From: an uncultured bacterium
Lineage (GTDB): Bacteria; Actinomycetota; Coriobacteriia; Coriobacteriales; Coriobacteriaceae
Length of the DNA: 64,000 nt
Assembly (NCBI GenBank): GCA_905214465.1
Contig: CAJMMD010000006.1
Location: 16,824-80,823 of the forward strand
Reading direction: 5' to 3'
The translations under genes were made by a program, and so were the position numbers. Of the stretch, positions 8,501 through 17,209 are shown one piece after another. The notes beneath the pieces are model-generated. The model saw only the letters and a program-made list of their open reading frames with translations, did no database searches and was not told the DNA's origin. How positions within the stretch are numbered: the stretch's first letter is position 1; each line of letters opens with the position of its first letter.

Positions 8501-8604
8501 ATGCGGTCCCGGTGCCGGCGGGCTGTTTGGTAGTCGAGCGATCCCGCAGGCAAAGCCGAGGACCAGCGAGACACCAACCAGCCCGCCGGCACCGGGACCG
8601 CATC
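8501..8604. repeat. Long hairpin next to the SRP RNA gene
   Basis: The 20 bases at 8501-8520 are an exact inverted copy of 8585-8604, and the match continues inward with one bulge and one mismatch to about 32 bp (GGCTGTTTGGT against ACCAACCAGCC). The loop is about 47 bases. It lies downstream of the SRP RNA on the minus strand. No coding pattern. It could be a structured RNA, a second transcription barrier or an intergenic repeat. Confidence 0.7.
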
Positions 8605-8608
8605 GCGG

Positions 8609-8633
8609 CACCAAAAAAGCGCCCGTGCGCTCG
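8609..8633 (-). terminator. Terminator of the SRP RNA
   Basis: On the minus strand a short GC-rich stem (AGCGC/GCGCT) is followed by six T, directly after the SRP RNA 3' arm. Confidence 0.65.
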
Positions 8634-8730
8634 ATGGATTCGGATGCCCGACAGAGGCTCCTTATGGCTGCTTCCTTCCGGACCTGACCAGATTCGGAAC
8701 ATGTCGTCATCCGAACCCATCGAACGCGCT
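8629..8730 (-). ncRNA. ffs: Signal recognition particle RNA, small bacterial type (4.5S)
   Basis: On the minus strand the sequence contains GGTCAGGTCCGGAAGGAAGC followed by AGCC, the conserved apical domain (asymmetric loop plus GGAA tetraloop) that binds Ffh and FtsY. The flanks pair as a long rod: CGATGGGTTCGGATGACG with the complementary stretch at 8632-8648. Length is about 100 bases, without an Alu domain. The ends are set from base pairing and the T run and may be off by several bases. As in other bacteria it guides membrane proteins to the translocon. Confidence 0.95.
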
Positions 8731-8817
8731 AGGCGCTCGGTATATCTTACCTGCTCCCGTCCAGCAGGGCAAGTGGGGCGAACCCATCGGATGGATTCGC
8801 CCCACTCGTGCACATCG

Positions 8818-11800
8818 CTAGCGGCGCTTGCGGTACAGGACCGCGCCACCCGCGACGGCCAGCGCGCCGATGCCGGCCATGGCGCCGAGCGCCTCAACCG
8901 GCAGGCTGCGGTCGCCGGTGTCGGGCATACCGCCCTTGGAGCCGTCGCCGCCGGAGCCTCCGCCGGAGCCGTTATCGGAACCGCCGCCCGAGCCGCCGCC
9001 CGGCGTGCCGGGGTTCTCGGGGTTCTCGGGGGTGCCGGGCTCCTCGACGTAGCTGTTGGTGAAGACCGGCGGCATGTTGGCGTCGCCCTCGTAGGAGACC
9101 TTCGCCGACAGGTAGCCCGTCTTGGTGCCGCCTGCTGCCTCGTCGCTCACCGTGACGACGATCTTGTGCACCGCCTTGTCGTAGGTCACATGCGCCTGGC
9201 CGTCGTCGACCTCGCTCACCGTGAAGGTGTAGGTGCCGGCCCGCTTGAAGGTCAGCGCATCGAACACGACGCTGCCGTCGGCGGTATTCTTGGCGGTCGA
9301 CATGACCTTGCCGTCCCGGCCCTTGAGCTCAAAGCCAAACTGGCCCGCCTTGAGCTCGGCGCCCTTGAGCACCTTGGCGGCGCCCAGCCTGAGGGTGACA
9401 GGTGCGGCCTCGTAGCCGTTGGTGAACGTCACCGAGTCGTCGCCCGTGGGATTGCCCTCGGCATCCATGAGCTCGTGCTTGACGGCGAGCGTGCCGTTTT
9501 TGGCATCGGTGACCGTCGTGCGCACGCGGTACGTCGTCTTGTCGTACGTCACGCCGCCCGCCGTGCCGGCGACCTCGCGCAGCTCGTAGCCGTGCGTGCC
9601 GGGCGCGGTGTAGGTGACGGGGCTGAGCGCGACCGTGCCGTCGGCGGCGTTCTTGCCCGTCGCCACGACGCTCTCGCTGCCGTCAGCGGCAATCTCGACC
9701 AGCTGGAACTCAAACTCGCCCTCGGCCAAATCACGGCCCTCGAGCTTCTTGCTCACTTTGATCTGGTCGGTGACGGAGCTCGGCGTCGGGTTCACGCCGT
9801 AGGTGTTGGTGAACTCGAACGCGCCCCTGCCCTCGGGCGTGCCCTCTGCGGGCAGGACCTTCGCGACAAGCGTGCCCGCGGCGGTGTCCTCGACCACCCT
9901 GACCATGAAGGTCCTGGTTGCCGTCGCGTCATTGACCACGCCGTCGACCGAACCGGACTCGCTCACCCGGTAGGTGAACGTCTTGGTGCGCAGGCCGCCG
10001 CCGTCGATCTCGACGTCATCGAGGTCGCTCGGCTGCTTAAACGTGACGTGGCCCAGCGCGACGTTACCGGCGGCGTCGTTGGCCGCCTCGGTCACCGTCT
10101 TGCCGGAGGCGTCGATCGGCGCGGGCGCGCCGTCCAGCGGCTCAATCTTAAAGGTGTACTTGCCCGCAATGTCGGCCTGCGTGAGGCCGAGTCCGGCTTG
10201 GCTAAGCGCCAGCGTCTTGGTGCCCGCGAGATCGACCCTCGCCTCGCCGGCGCTATAGGCATTCACAAACGACAGCGTGCTGTCGGAGCCCTCGGGGTAG
10301 GTCACGGCCACATCCAGCCCGCCCTTGCCGTTATCGGTCACCTTGACCGTGATGCCGAAGCTCGACGTGGCCGCCGTCACGCCCGCAGGCAGCCGGTCCG
10401 TACCGTCCTCGGAAACGGTATAGGGAATGACCCAGGAGCCGTCGGCGGCCTTGGTGGCGGTACCGTCTCCCGCCATCCGCTCGAGCGCGTCAGTAGTGTA
10501 GGCAATAGGCGAGAACGCAAGTCCCGCGGCCTCGCCGTCGCCGGAGGCCTGGTTGGTCGCGGTCGCGACCACGTTGCCCCGGGCATCGCGGACGGAGAAC
10601 GAGAACTCGCCCGCCGCCGCGGCGCGACCCGTCAGCGTCTTGGTGGCGTTGATAGCCGCGCCGCCCTCGCCGCCGAGCATTCCGGTGGCCTCGTAGGAGT
10701 TCTCGAACGCGACTGTCACGAACGCAGGCGTCGCCGTGGCGTCATCCGCCGTGGAGACCTCGCTGCGGGCGACCTCGACGCCGTCCTTGGCAACTGTGGT
10801 CGTGACCGTGAGCTTGCCCGTCGCGGCGTCGTAGCCGGGCGCGATGGTCACCGTGCGCGGCGCGGTGTCGTTGGTGTAGCCCTCGCCGCCGAGCTTGGTC
10901 TCGGTAACGGTGAAGCTGTAGGTCTTGCCCGCATCGGCGTCGGTGAACTTCACGTCGCCGCCCGCGGTCCCGCCGATGAGGTCGACCAGGTCGGCCGCAC
11001 CGTCATCGGCAGCGGCCACGGCGTAGGCGTCCTTGCCGGTCTTGAGGCCGAGCTTGGCGGCCGTCTCGGCGTCCGCGGTCACGGTGAAGGCGAACTGCCC
11101 CGCCTCCATGGCGCGGCCGGAGAGCGTCTTGGACAGGCGCACACCCGCGCGGACCGAGTAGTCGAGCTCGGTCGTGTAGGTGTTGACGAAGTCGCCGCCG
11201 CTCGCCTGCGCGATTGCGGGCGACGTGGCCGTGAGGTTGCCGGAGCCGTCGTCGGTCACGGTCACCGTCATCGTGGCGGCGTGGCCGTCGTAGGCCACAC
11301 CGGCGATGGCGGAGCCGTCATCGGGCCTGACCTCGCGCACCGTGTAGGTGAAGGTCTTGGCGCGCACGCGCTTGCCGCCGACCTCGGCGAACCCGGCGTC
11401 CTTGATGTCGTCGAGCGTGTAGCGGATGGGGCCGAAGTCGAAGGCGACCCTATCGCCCGCCTTGGTGCCGGCGGCGGCCGTCACGCTGACGGTCTTGGAG
11501 CCGTCGGCAGAGCCCTCGGGCATGGGGGCGCCGTCCTCGCCCGCGAGCGCGAACTGGAAGCTGTCGCCCTCCGCCCAGTCGCGTCCCTTGAGTGTCTTGG
11601 TGAAGAGTCCCGCGGTGGAGACGTCCCTGCCCTCGGTGGCCGTTCCGTACGTGTTGGTGAACGCGACGGTCGCGCCGTCCTCGGTCACGGCACCCTCGGC
11701 CTTGGAGCCGTCAGCCCCGTTAACAGCAGTCGTGTAGCCCTCGGCGGCATCCTCGGTCACGGTGTAGCGCGCGCCCACGGGCAGGCCGTCGATGGCCTTC

Positions 11801-14800
11801 TCCCCGCCGTCCTTAAGCGTGAAGGTCGTCTTGCCGTCCGTGAACGTCACGGCGTGCTCGCCCTTGCCGAAGATGCCAGAGACGGGCTCGCCGTCCCCGT
11901 CGGTCAGCGCGACCGTAAAGCCGAACTCGCGTTGGCTGTCGCCGCCGACGACCGTCTTCTTGACGGTGAGGCTGCCCTCGCGGGACACGCTGTTGTGGGT
12001 CGTGTTGGTCTGGGATTCGTTCTCCCCCACCTTGACCGTGGCGGTGTTGGAGATGTCGTCGACCACGGCGGCTTCGGCGGAGACCTTCACGTCAAAGCTG
12101 AGCGTGCCCGTGGCGCCCGCAGCCTGCTCGCCGAGCGACCAGGTAAGGGTGCGCGTCGCAGCGTCGTAGGCGGCACCGTCGGCAGAACCCTCAACATAGT
12201 TAACGCCCTTGGGCAGGACATCGGTCACCGTCACGTCGGCCGCCTGCGCGGCGCCCCTGTCGTCGACGCTGTTATTGGCCCAGCCGATGGTATAGGTGAG
12301 GATATCGCCCACGCCCACCGGCTTGCCATCCACATCGACCTTGGCGCCCGAGGCGTTCGCCTTGGTGACGGTCTTGGTGTTGTCGTGCGGCGTGAAGGTG
12401 TTGGTGAAGGTCTTCTTGCCCCGCTCGTTGGAGATCTCGGCCTTAAGGCCGGCACCGGTCTGAGTCACCGCGATGTCGAAGGTGTAGGCATGCGCGTCGT
12501 CCTCAATCAGGACATCGCCGCTTGCTTTCTCGGTCACGGTCGCGTGGTAGGTGCCCGGATTGGTGAAGCTGAGCTCCCCAAAGGAAACCTTGCCGTCCTT
12601 GTCATTCTTCGCCTCGATTGGGTAGCCCTCGAGGACATTGCCCGCACCGTCGGCGAGGGAGAGCTCAAAGGCGAACTCCCCCTCCTGGAGGCCGGGCTTG
12701 CGGCCGCCCGCGAGCACCTTGGTGAGCTCGGGGACGGACACCGTGGCGGGGGCGGGGTCGAAGGTGTTGGTGAAGGCGGCGGAGGCGACCTGATCGGCCG
12801 AGATGGAGCCATCGGCCCTGGATCCCTCGGCTCCGTTCACCGCGGCTTTGTAGCCATCGGCGGCACGTTCGGTCACCGTGTAGGCGGTTCCCGCGGGCAG
12901 CCCCGTGATCCTCGCCGTCTGGCCATCTTTGAGCTTGAGGGTCGCCTTGCCGTCCTCGAACGTCGCGTCACCGTAGGTGCCGGACACTTTGTTGCGGCCT
13001 GCGGCATCGGTGGCCTCAACCACAAACTTAAATATCTTGTCCGCGTCGACCGCCAGGCCCTCGCGCGCCACGACGGTCTTGGAGACGTCGAGCTCGCCCG
13101 TCTTCACAGTGTTGGTCACGGTGAAGCCGCGCTCGGCGTCGCCGGTGACCTTCGAGCTGTAGCCCTCGACGGGCACCTCGGCCACGGCGTAGTCGATCAC
13201 GGAGCCGGACTTGGAGTACTTGGGCAGGCCCTCGAAGGAGTGCTTCCAGCTATTGGACTTCGACAGCTCGGCCGACTCGCCGGTGTCCTTCCCGTCGGCG
13301 AGCAGGCGCACGGTGGCCTTCTCGGCCGCCGGGCCGACCCACTTCTTCTCGACGGGCACCGAGACCTTGGCCGTGGAGGTGTTGGTCACGGTGAAGCCGC
13401 GCTCGGCGTCGCCGGTGACCGCGGAGTCATAGCCCTCGACGGGGTCCTCGGACACGGTGTAGTGCGCGCCCGCGGGCAGGTTGGAGAAGACGCCCTTCCA
13501 GTCGTTGGACTCGCTCAGGGTGATCGAATCGATGACGGTATCGCCGTTCTTGAGATTTACTTTGACCTTATTAGGATGGGGAATCCTGGGGTTCTCCCAG
13601 ACCTTTTTGATGGGAATGTCGATGTTCTCGGACTTGCCGATGATGACACCGCCGTTGGCGCCGATGCCGCCTCCCCGCTCGGCCGTATTGCCAGAGATCG
13701 TCAGCGACGTCTGACCGCGGCCGAGGTTATACACATCCTCGCTCATCACAGATTTAAGCGCGACGTTCGGCGTGGCGTCGGTAAAGGACAGGGGCTCGCC
13801 GTTGCCACCGTCGGGAGAGAATCGCGGGATTTCGGTGTTTGTTTCCGCATAAGTGCCTTCGGGGTTAAACAGCCCACCGTCTCTGTACCAGCTGACCTTT
13901 CCGCCGCCCGGAGCGCGGTTGGCCAAGGTCAGTTTGTATTTGGCGTCTTTGAAGCCGGTGAAGACGAGGTCGTCTCCCGCCTCATCGGCCGAGTTCCTGG
14001 CGATCAGGCCACCGTTCTGGACGTAGACCTTGGCATCTCCGGTCGGGCAGAACCACATGCCGCCGCCCTGCTTTTTCGCATGGTTATCAACAACGAGAGC
14101 GTTTTCGATATGGAGCGTGCTATAGACGAGATACTCGTTGCCTTCGCTATATACGCCGCCACCCATATTCCGAGCAGTATTGTCCTTGATCGCGCCCGCA
14201 CTGAGCTTGACGTCATCTGAATAGGTATAGATGCCTCCGCCGGCGGAAGCGGAGTTACCCGATACGGAGCCACCTTTCATAGTGAAAGCGGTACGGTCCC
14301 TACCACCCTGCTGCAGGCCGCGATCGACCACGCACACTCCGCCGCCTTTGCCATCAGAATACGCAATATTGTCCTCGATCTTGCCGCCCTTGAGGGTAAA
14401 CTCGGCATTCCCTTCGACGTGCACTGCGCCGGAGGGAGTTCGATTCCCAAGCTTATAGCCTCTGTTGCGCACAAGCTGACCACCGGTCATCTCAAAGGAG
14501 GCTCTCTGGTTACGAGCCTCGCTGTACATGACCACCGCGCCGCCCTGATAGCCGGCGTTATCCTCGATACTGCCGTTACTCATCTCAAGGTGGGCATCGC
14601 CCATCAGCATGATGCCGGTAGACGAAAGGTAGTTACCATCGCCGTCCGTGGAGAAAGACACGTGATTCTTACGAATAACGCCGCCCTTCATGACAACATG
14701 GGCGCCGTCCTTCGCGTGGACAGCGCCGCAATACGCGTCCTTAAGTTCGCACTGCTCGATAACGCCGCCCGTCATGGTAAGCGAAGCCTTGTCTCCCGAC

Positions 14801-16578
14801 ACGTCGATGACACCCGTATTGACGGTGTTCGCAGCGCCGTCGCACACAACGGCCTCGTCAGAGAGCACAACCGCTCCCCTGCTAGAAATAATGGCGCCCT
14901 TGTTGTAGCGACCACTCAGGGACACTTTCCCCGACAGCTCGAGGGATGCCCCCTCGGCAACATTGACCAGTACGGAGAAGCCGCTTTTCTTTGCCAAGAT
15001 GGTATAGGGCTCATCCGACGTGATCTTAATCATCTTCCTGGCAGGAATCGTGAGCGTGGAGCCGAGCTTCACGTGCTTTTCCAGCTTGATGACGGTCTCC
15101 TTGCCATTGGGGGCCTCGCTGACCAGCTCCTGAAGGGTCTTGGTGCTGTCATTGCTCACGGTATCGCCGACGCCGTCATCGATGGACTCGCGCGTGTAGA
15201 CGATATCGACGCCAGAGGACGGGAGGTTCTCCGAGTCGGTGATGTCGTCCCTGCTGTTTTCGATCGTGATCTTTTGAACCGTGCTGCCGTCAAACATGTC
15301 CAGGGGTATTTTGGTGAGGCCGCGCCCGATCGTCACATCCTTCACGCCATCTACGCCCGAGAAGGCTGCCGTGCCAACGGAAGTCACGGAATCTGGAATG
15401 GAAAGCTGCTCCGGCAACGTACCGCTAAAAAAGGCGTAGTTGCCAATTTTCTCGAGCGTCTCGGGGAACTGGACGGCAACATTGCTCCAGATAAAGGCCC
15501 AGTCGCCAATGCTCTTCAGGCTGTCGCAGAGCCCCGCGATCTTAACTGGCGTGTAGCAAAACGCATAGCCCGGAATGTTCTGAAGCGAGGACAGATCCAC
15601 GGACGCCTGCAGATTTTTGCACTCGTAAAAAGCCCCCCAGCCCATCTTTGTCACCTTGCTTAGATTGGGCACACTCACCAGGCTGGCACACCCCTGGAAA
15701 GCAGAGGATCCGATGCTCGTCAATGTGCCCGGGAAATCAATTCCGGTTAAACTCGAGCAATTCCGAAACGCCCCATCCCCGATGGACTCGATTTCGCTCA
15801 GCGCGGTGACGGACGTGAGAGAGGTGCATCCGTCAAACATGTGCGAGGGGATCTTGGTAACCGAAGCGGGCAACGACACGCTTGTCAGAGACGTGCAGTC
15901 TTCGAACACGCCCGTTATGGTGTCGGAGAAGGCGACATCTTTTGGAAACTCGATGCTTGTGAGGGCCGTAGCCCCCTCGAAGGCGCCCGAGCCCGAAATC
16001 ATTTTGAGGGTGGAGGGGAGATTGATCTCCGAAAGGCTGCTGCAGCCATTGACCATCATGTTGGCGCTAATCTCCTCGACGCCCTCATCAAAATAGAGCT
16101 TTTCGAGCGAGCCAGCGTTTTGCAGCGAGCAACCGAAGTTCTTGATGGAGCCAGGGATATGGAGCTCCTTGACCTTTACGAACTTCCGGAAATACCATCC
16201 GCGCACGTTTTCGAGCGTGTCGGGAAGCGTCAGCTGCTCAACATTCTCGGCCACGATACCAGACGAGAAATAAAGTTTGGTGACTTTGTAGGTCTGGCCA
16301 CCATGCTCGATGGAGCTGGGCACACTCACCACGGTCACACTGTCGTCGGCAACAATACATGTGATTTCCGCCGTGCCCTTATCCGTGGTCTCGCACGAAT
16401 AGGTCACGCCGTCCTGGGTGATCTCAAACTCCTCCGCAGTATACGCAGCCCGCGATTCCGTGGCCGCATATGCGACACCGGCCGTCGCGCCAACGGATAA
16501 ACATCCGAAGCCGAGAACCAGCGCAAGACAGAGAGCGACGACTCTCTGCCCCCCCCCGCCGAAAACTTTCCTCTCCAA
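8818..16578 (-). CDS. Giant wall-anchored adhesin: LRR, beta-helix, Cna-B and pilin-type repeats
   Basis: 2586 residues. Start TTG at 16578, with GGAG 7 bases upstream; no ATG fits. Signal peptide about 1-38 (ends GVAYAA), containing a GGGG encoded by a G9 tract. Residues about 40-470: BspA-type leucine-rich repeats (LTSIEFPKDV, LTSVSLPASV). About 495-900: right-handed beta-helix with recurring 'MTGG/MKGG' turns. About 985-1160: two Cna-B domains (IPIKKVWE, VPVEKKWVG). Then pilin-like isopeptide domains (SKTVVAREG; TKVLAGGRK), one DUF11-like domain (DILTYTIGWANNS, near 1400-1525), and six more Spy0128/FctA-type units, each ending FxNxY or FTNTY. Glycine/proline linker from about 2515, sorting motif MPDTG at 2551-2555, hydrophobic helix and RKRR tail. 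Role inferred: long adhesin with self-made isopeptide bonds. No sortase gene is in the window. Confidence 0.93.
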   Translation of the reverse strand: MERKVFGGGGQRVVALCLALVLGFGCLSVGATAGVAYAATESRAAYTAEEFEITQDGVTYSCETTDKGTAEITCIVADDSVTVVSVPSSIEHGGQTYKVTKLYFSSGIVAENVEQLTLPDTLENVRGWYFRKFVKVKELHIPGSIKNFGCSLQNAGSLEKLYFDEGVEEISANMMVNGCSSLSEINLPSTLKMISGSGAFEGATALTSIEFPKDVAFSDTITGVFEDCTSLTSVSLPASVTKIPSHMFDGCTSLTSVTALSEIESIGDGAFRNCSSLTGIDFPGTLTSIGSSAFQGCASLVSVPNLSKVTKMGWGAFYECKNLQASVDLSSLQNIPGYAFCYTPVKIAGLCDSLKSIGDWAFIWSNVAVQFPETLEKIGNYAFFSGTLPEQLSIPDSVTSVGTAAFSGVDGVKDVTIGRGLTKIPLDMFDGSTVQKITIENSRDDITDSENLPSSGVDIVYTRESIDDGVGDTVSNDSTKTLQELVSEAPNGKETVIKLEKHVKLGSTLTIPARKMIKITSDEPYTILAKKSGFSVLVNVAEGASLELSGKVSLSGRYNKGAIISSRGAVVLSDEAVVCDGAANTVNTGVIDVSGDKASLTMTGGVIEQCELKDAYCGAVHAKDGAHVVMKGGVIRKNHVSFSTDGDGNYLSSTGIMLMGDAHLEMSNGSIEDNAGYQGGAVVMYSEARNQRASFEMTGGQLVRNRGYKLGNRTPSGAVHVEGNAEFTLKGGKIEDNIAYSDGKGGGVCVVDRGLQQGGRDRTAFTMKGGSVSGNSASAGGGIYTYSDDVKLSAGAIKDNTARNMGGGVYSEGNEYLVYSTLHIENALVVDNHAKKQGGGMWFCPTGDAKVYVQNGGLIARNSADEAGDDLVFTGFKDAKYKLTLANRAPGGGKVSWYRDGGLFNPEGTYAETNTEIPRFSPDGGNGEPLSFTDATPNVALKSVMSEDVYNLGRGQTSLTISGNTAERGGGIGANGGVIIGKSENIDIPIKKVWENPRIPHPNKVKVNLKNGDTVIDSITLSESNDWKGVFSNLPAGAHYTVSEDPVEGYDSAVTGDAERGFTVTNTSTAKVSVPVEKKWVGPAAEKATVRLLADGKDTGESAELSKSNSWKHSFEGLPKYSKSGSVIDYAVAEVPVEGYSSKVTGDAERGFTVTNTVKTGELDVSKTVVAREGLAVDADKIFKFVVEATDAAGRNKVSGTYGDATFEDGKATLKLKDGQTARITGLPAGTAYTVTERAADGYKAAVNGAEGSRADGSISADQVASAAFTNTFDPAPATVSVPELTKVLAGGRKPGLQEGEFAFELSLADGAGNVLEGYPIEAKNDKDGKVSFGELSFTNPGTYHATVTEKASGDVLIEDDAHAYTFDIAVTQTGAGLKAEISNERGKKTFTNTFTPHDNTKTVTKANASGAKVDVDGKPVGVGDILTYTIGWANNSVDDRGAAQAADVTVTDVLPKGVNYVEGSADGAAYDAATRTLTWSLGEQAAGATGTLSFDVKVSAEAAVVDDISNTATVKVGENESQTNTTHNSVSREGSLTVKKTVVGGDSQREFGFTVALTDGDGEPVSGIFGKGEHAVTFTDGKTTFTLKDGGEKAIDGLPVGARYTVTEDAAEGYTTAVNGADGSKAEGAVTEDGATVAFTNTYGTATEGRDVSTAGLFTKTLKGRDWAEGDSFQFALAGEDGAPMPEGSADGSKTVSVTAAAGTKAGDRVAFDFGPIRYTLDDIKDAGFAEVGGKRVRAKTFTYTVREVRPDDGSAIAGVAYDGHAATMTVTVTDDGSGNLTATSPAIAQASGGDFVNTYTTELDYSVRAGVRLSKTLSGRAMEAGQFAFTVTADAETAAKLGLKTGKDAYAVAAADDGAADLVDLIGGTAGGDVKFTDADAGKTYSFTVTETKLGGEGYTNDTAPRTVTIAPGYDAATGKLTVTTTVAKDGVEVARSEVSTADDATATPAFVTVAFENSYEATGMLGGEGGAAINATKTLTGRAAAAGEFSFSVRDARGNVVATATNQASGDGEAAGLAFSPIAYTTDALERMAGDGTATKAADGSWVIPYTVSEDGTDRLPAGVTAATSSFGITVKVTDNGKGGLDVAVTYPEGSDSTLSFVNAYSAGEARVDLAGTKTLALSQAGLGLTQADIAGKYTFKIEPLDGAPAPIDASGKTVTEAANDAAGNVALGHVTFKQPSDLDDVEIDGGGLRTKTFTYRVSESGSVDGVVNDATATRTFMVRVVEDTAAGTLVAKVLPAEGTPEGRGAFEFTNTYGVNPTPSSVTDQIKVSKKLEGRDLAEGEFEFQLVEIAADGSESVVATGKNAADGTVALSPVTYTAPGTHGYELREVAGTAGGVTYDKTTYRVRTTVTDAKNGTLAVKHELMDAEGNPTGDDSVTFTNGYEAAPVTLRLGAAKVLKGAELKAGQFGFELKGRDGKVMSTAKNTADGSVVFDALTFKRAGTYTFTVSEVDDGQAHVTYDKAVHKIVVTVSDEAAGGTKTGYLSAKVSYEGDANMPPVFTNSYVEEPGTPENPENPGTPGGGSGGGSDNGSGGGSGGDGSKGGMPDTGDRSLPVEALGAMAGIGALAVAGGAVLYRKRR
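16549..16557 (-). repeat. G9 tract within the adhesin signal-peptide codons
   Basis: Nine G on the coding strand, encoding part of GGGG at about residues 7-10. In the present length the 2586-codon frame is open; loss or gain of one base would end translation within the signal peptide region. Confidence 0.8.
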
Positions 16579-16621
16579 TTCCCTTCTCCCCCTCTGGTGT
16601 CGCCTTCTCTTCCCAAGAGCG

Positions 16622-16650
16622 ATCTATTGATTAGGACAGTTTAAAGACAA
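16622..16650 (-). promoter_or_regulatory. Possible adhesin promoter
   Basis: On the minus strand TTGTCT, 17 bases, then ATAGAT, about 45 bases before the TTG start. Both hexamers deviate from consensus, so this is tentative. Confidence 0.4.
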
Positions 16651-16928
16651 CATTATGCCCAAAGAGATCCATCATGGAGATAATCCACGTCTTCGCCCGA
16701 AATGATAATTAATTGGCAGGATTAATTGGCGAACAACTGAACGAAGAGCAATCTACTAATGGCACATCAATGGCGGCGTCAACACCTGAAGTGCATAGCC
16801 TCCGATCCCTAGACAGCACCATCGAGCGCCACAAGGCGCAGGATTGAATTGTTCAGATTCACATGCCTTTACGGGTGTTTTTCTAGCCCCAAAAAGACTG
16901 ATCTGGTGCTGTGCCACGGAAAGGGCCC

Positions 16929-17055
16929 ATCTACTACGTTTAGGCCGCGGGGTCAACCATAGCCGACTTTTTCGAAAATCGGCAAGCTTTCTACCTGCGG
17001 TTTTAATTTCACAAATTCCGGGATGGTCGAGGGTGTTCCGCTAAACGTAGTAGAT
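16929..17055. repeat. 127-bp element with 15-bp perfect inverted ends
   Basis: ATCTACTACGTTTAG at 16929-16943 is exactly inverted as CTAAACGTAGTAGAT at 17041-17055. The interior holds a smaller palindrome (CCGAC...CGAAAATCGG). No coding capacity. The layout is that of a MITE or a large structured palindromic repeat; target duplication is not visible. Confidence 0.6.
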
Positions 17056-17125
17056 TACCGCATTTCATGGCAGACGGTCCGACCCAAAGCACAAGGCGAC
17101 CAGCCTCGGATGGCCATTCACGAAG

Positions 17126-17188
17126 TTGCGGTGGAATACGGACTGAATTGGCGCCTTAAAGGCAAAAACACTCCGTATTTCACCGCAA
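17126..17188. repeat. Hairpin after the tadA-glycerate kinase gene
   Basis: TTGCGGTGGAATACGGA at 17126-17142 pairs with TCCGTATTTCACCGCAA at 17172-17188 (16 of 17), with a 29-base loop. It lies about 20 bases past the stop of the minus-strand gene but has no T run, so it is not a standard terminator. Confidence 0.55.
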
Positions 17189-17209
17189 GTTATTGGGGAG
17201 GGATTGGTT

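Larger units (their letters stand above)
16579..17209. other. Intergenic region between adhesin and tadA-glycerate kinase gene
   Basis: 631 bases without a credible gene. It holds the adhesin promoter region (AT-rich, with a repeated TTAATTGGC near 16712-16735), a 127-bp element with inverted ends, and a 63-bp hairpin; these are listed separately. Confidence 0.6.

Noticed and set aside
8494..14220. 1908-codon open frame on the plus strand
   Set aside because: It lies entirely opposite the adhesin gene and the SRP RNA, has Arg/His/Gly-rich low-complexity sequence and no domain or start signal. It arises from codon bias of the GC-rich gene on the other strand.
16756..16956. 66-codon open frame upstream of the adhesin
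   Set aside because: No ribosome site, and it runs across the left end of a palindromic element; protein-like features absent.
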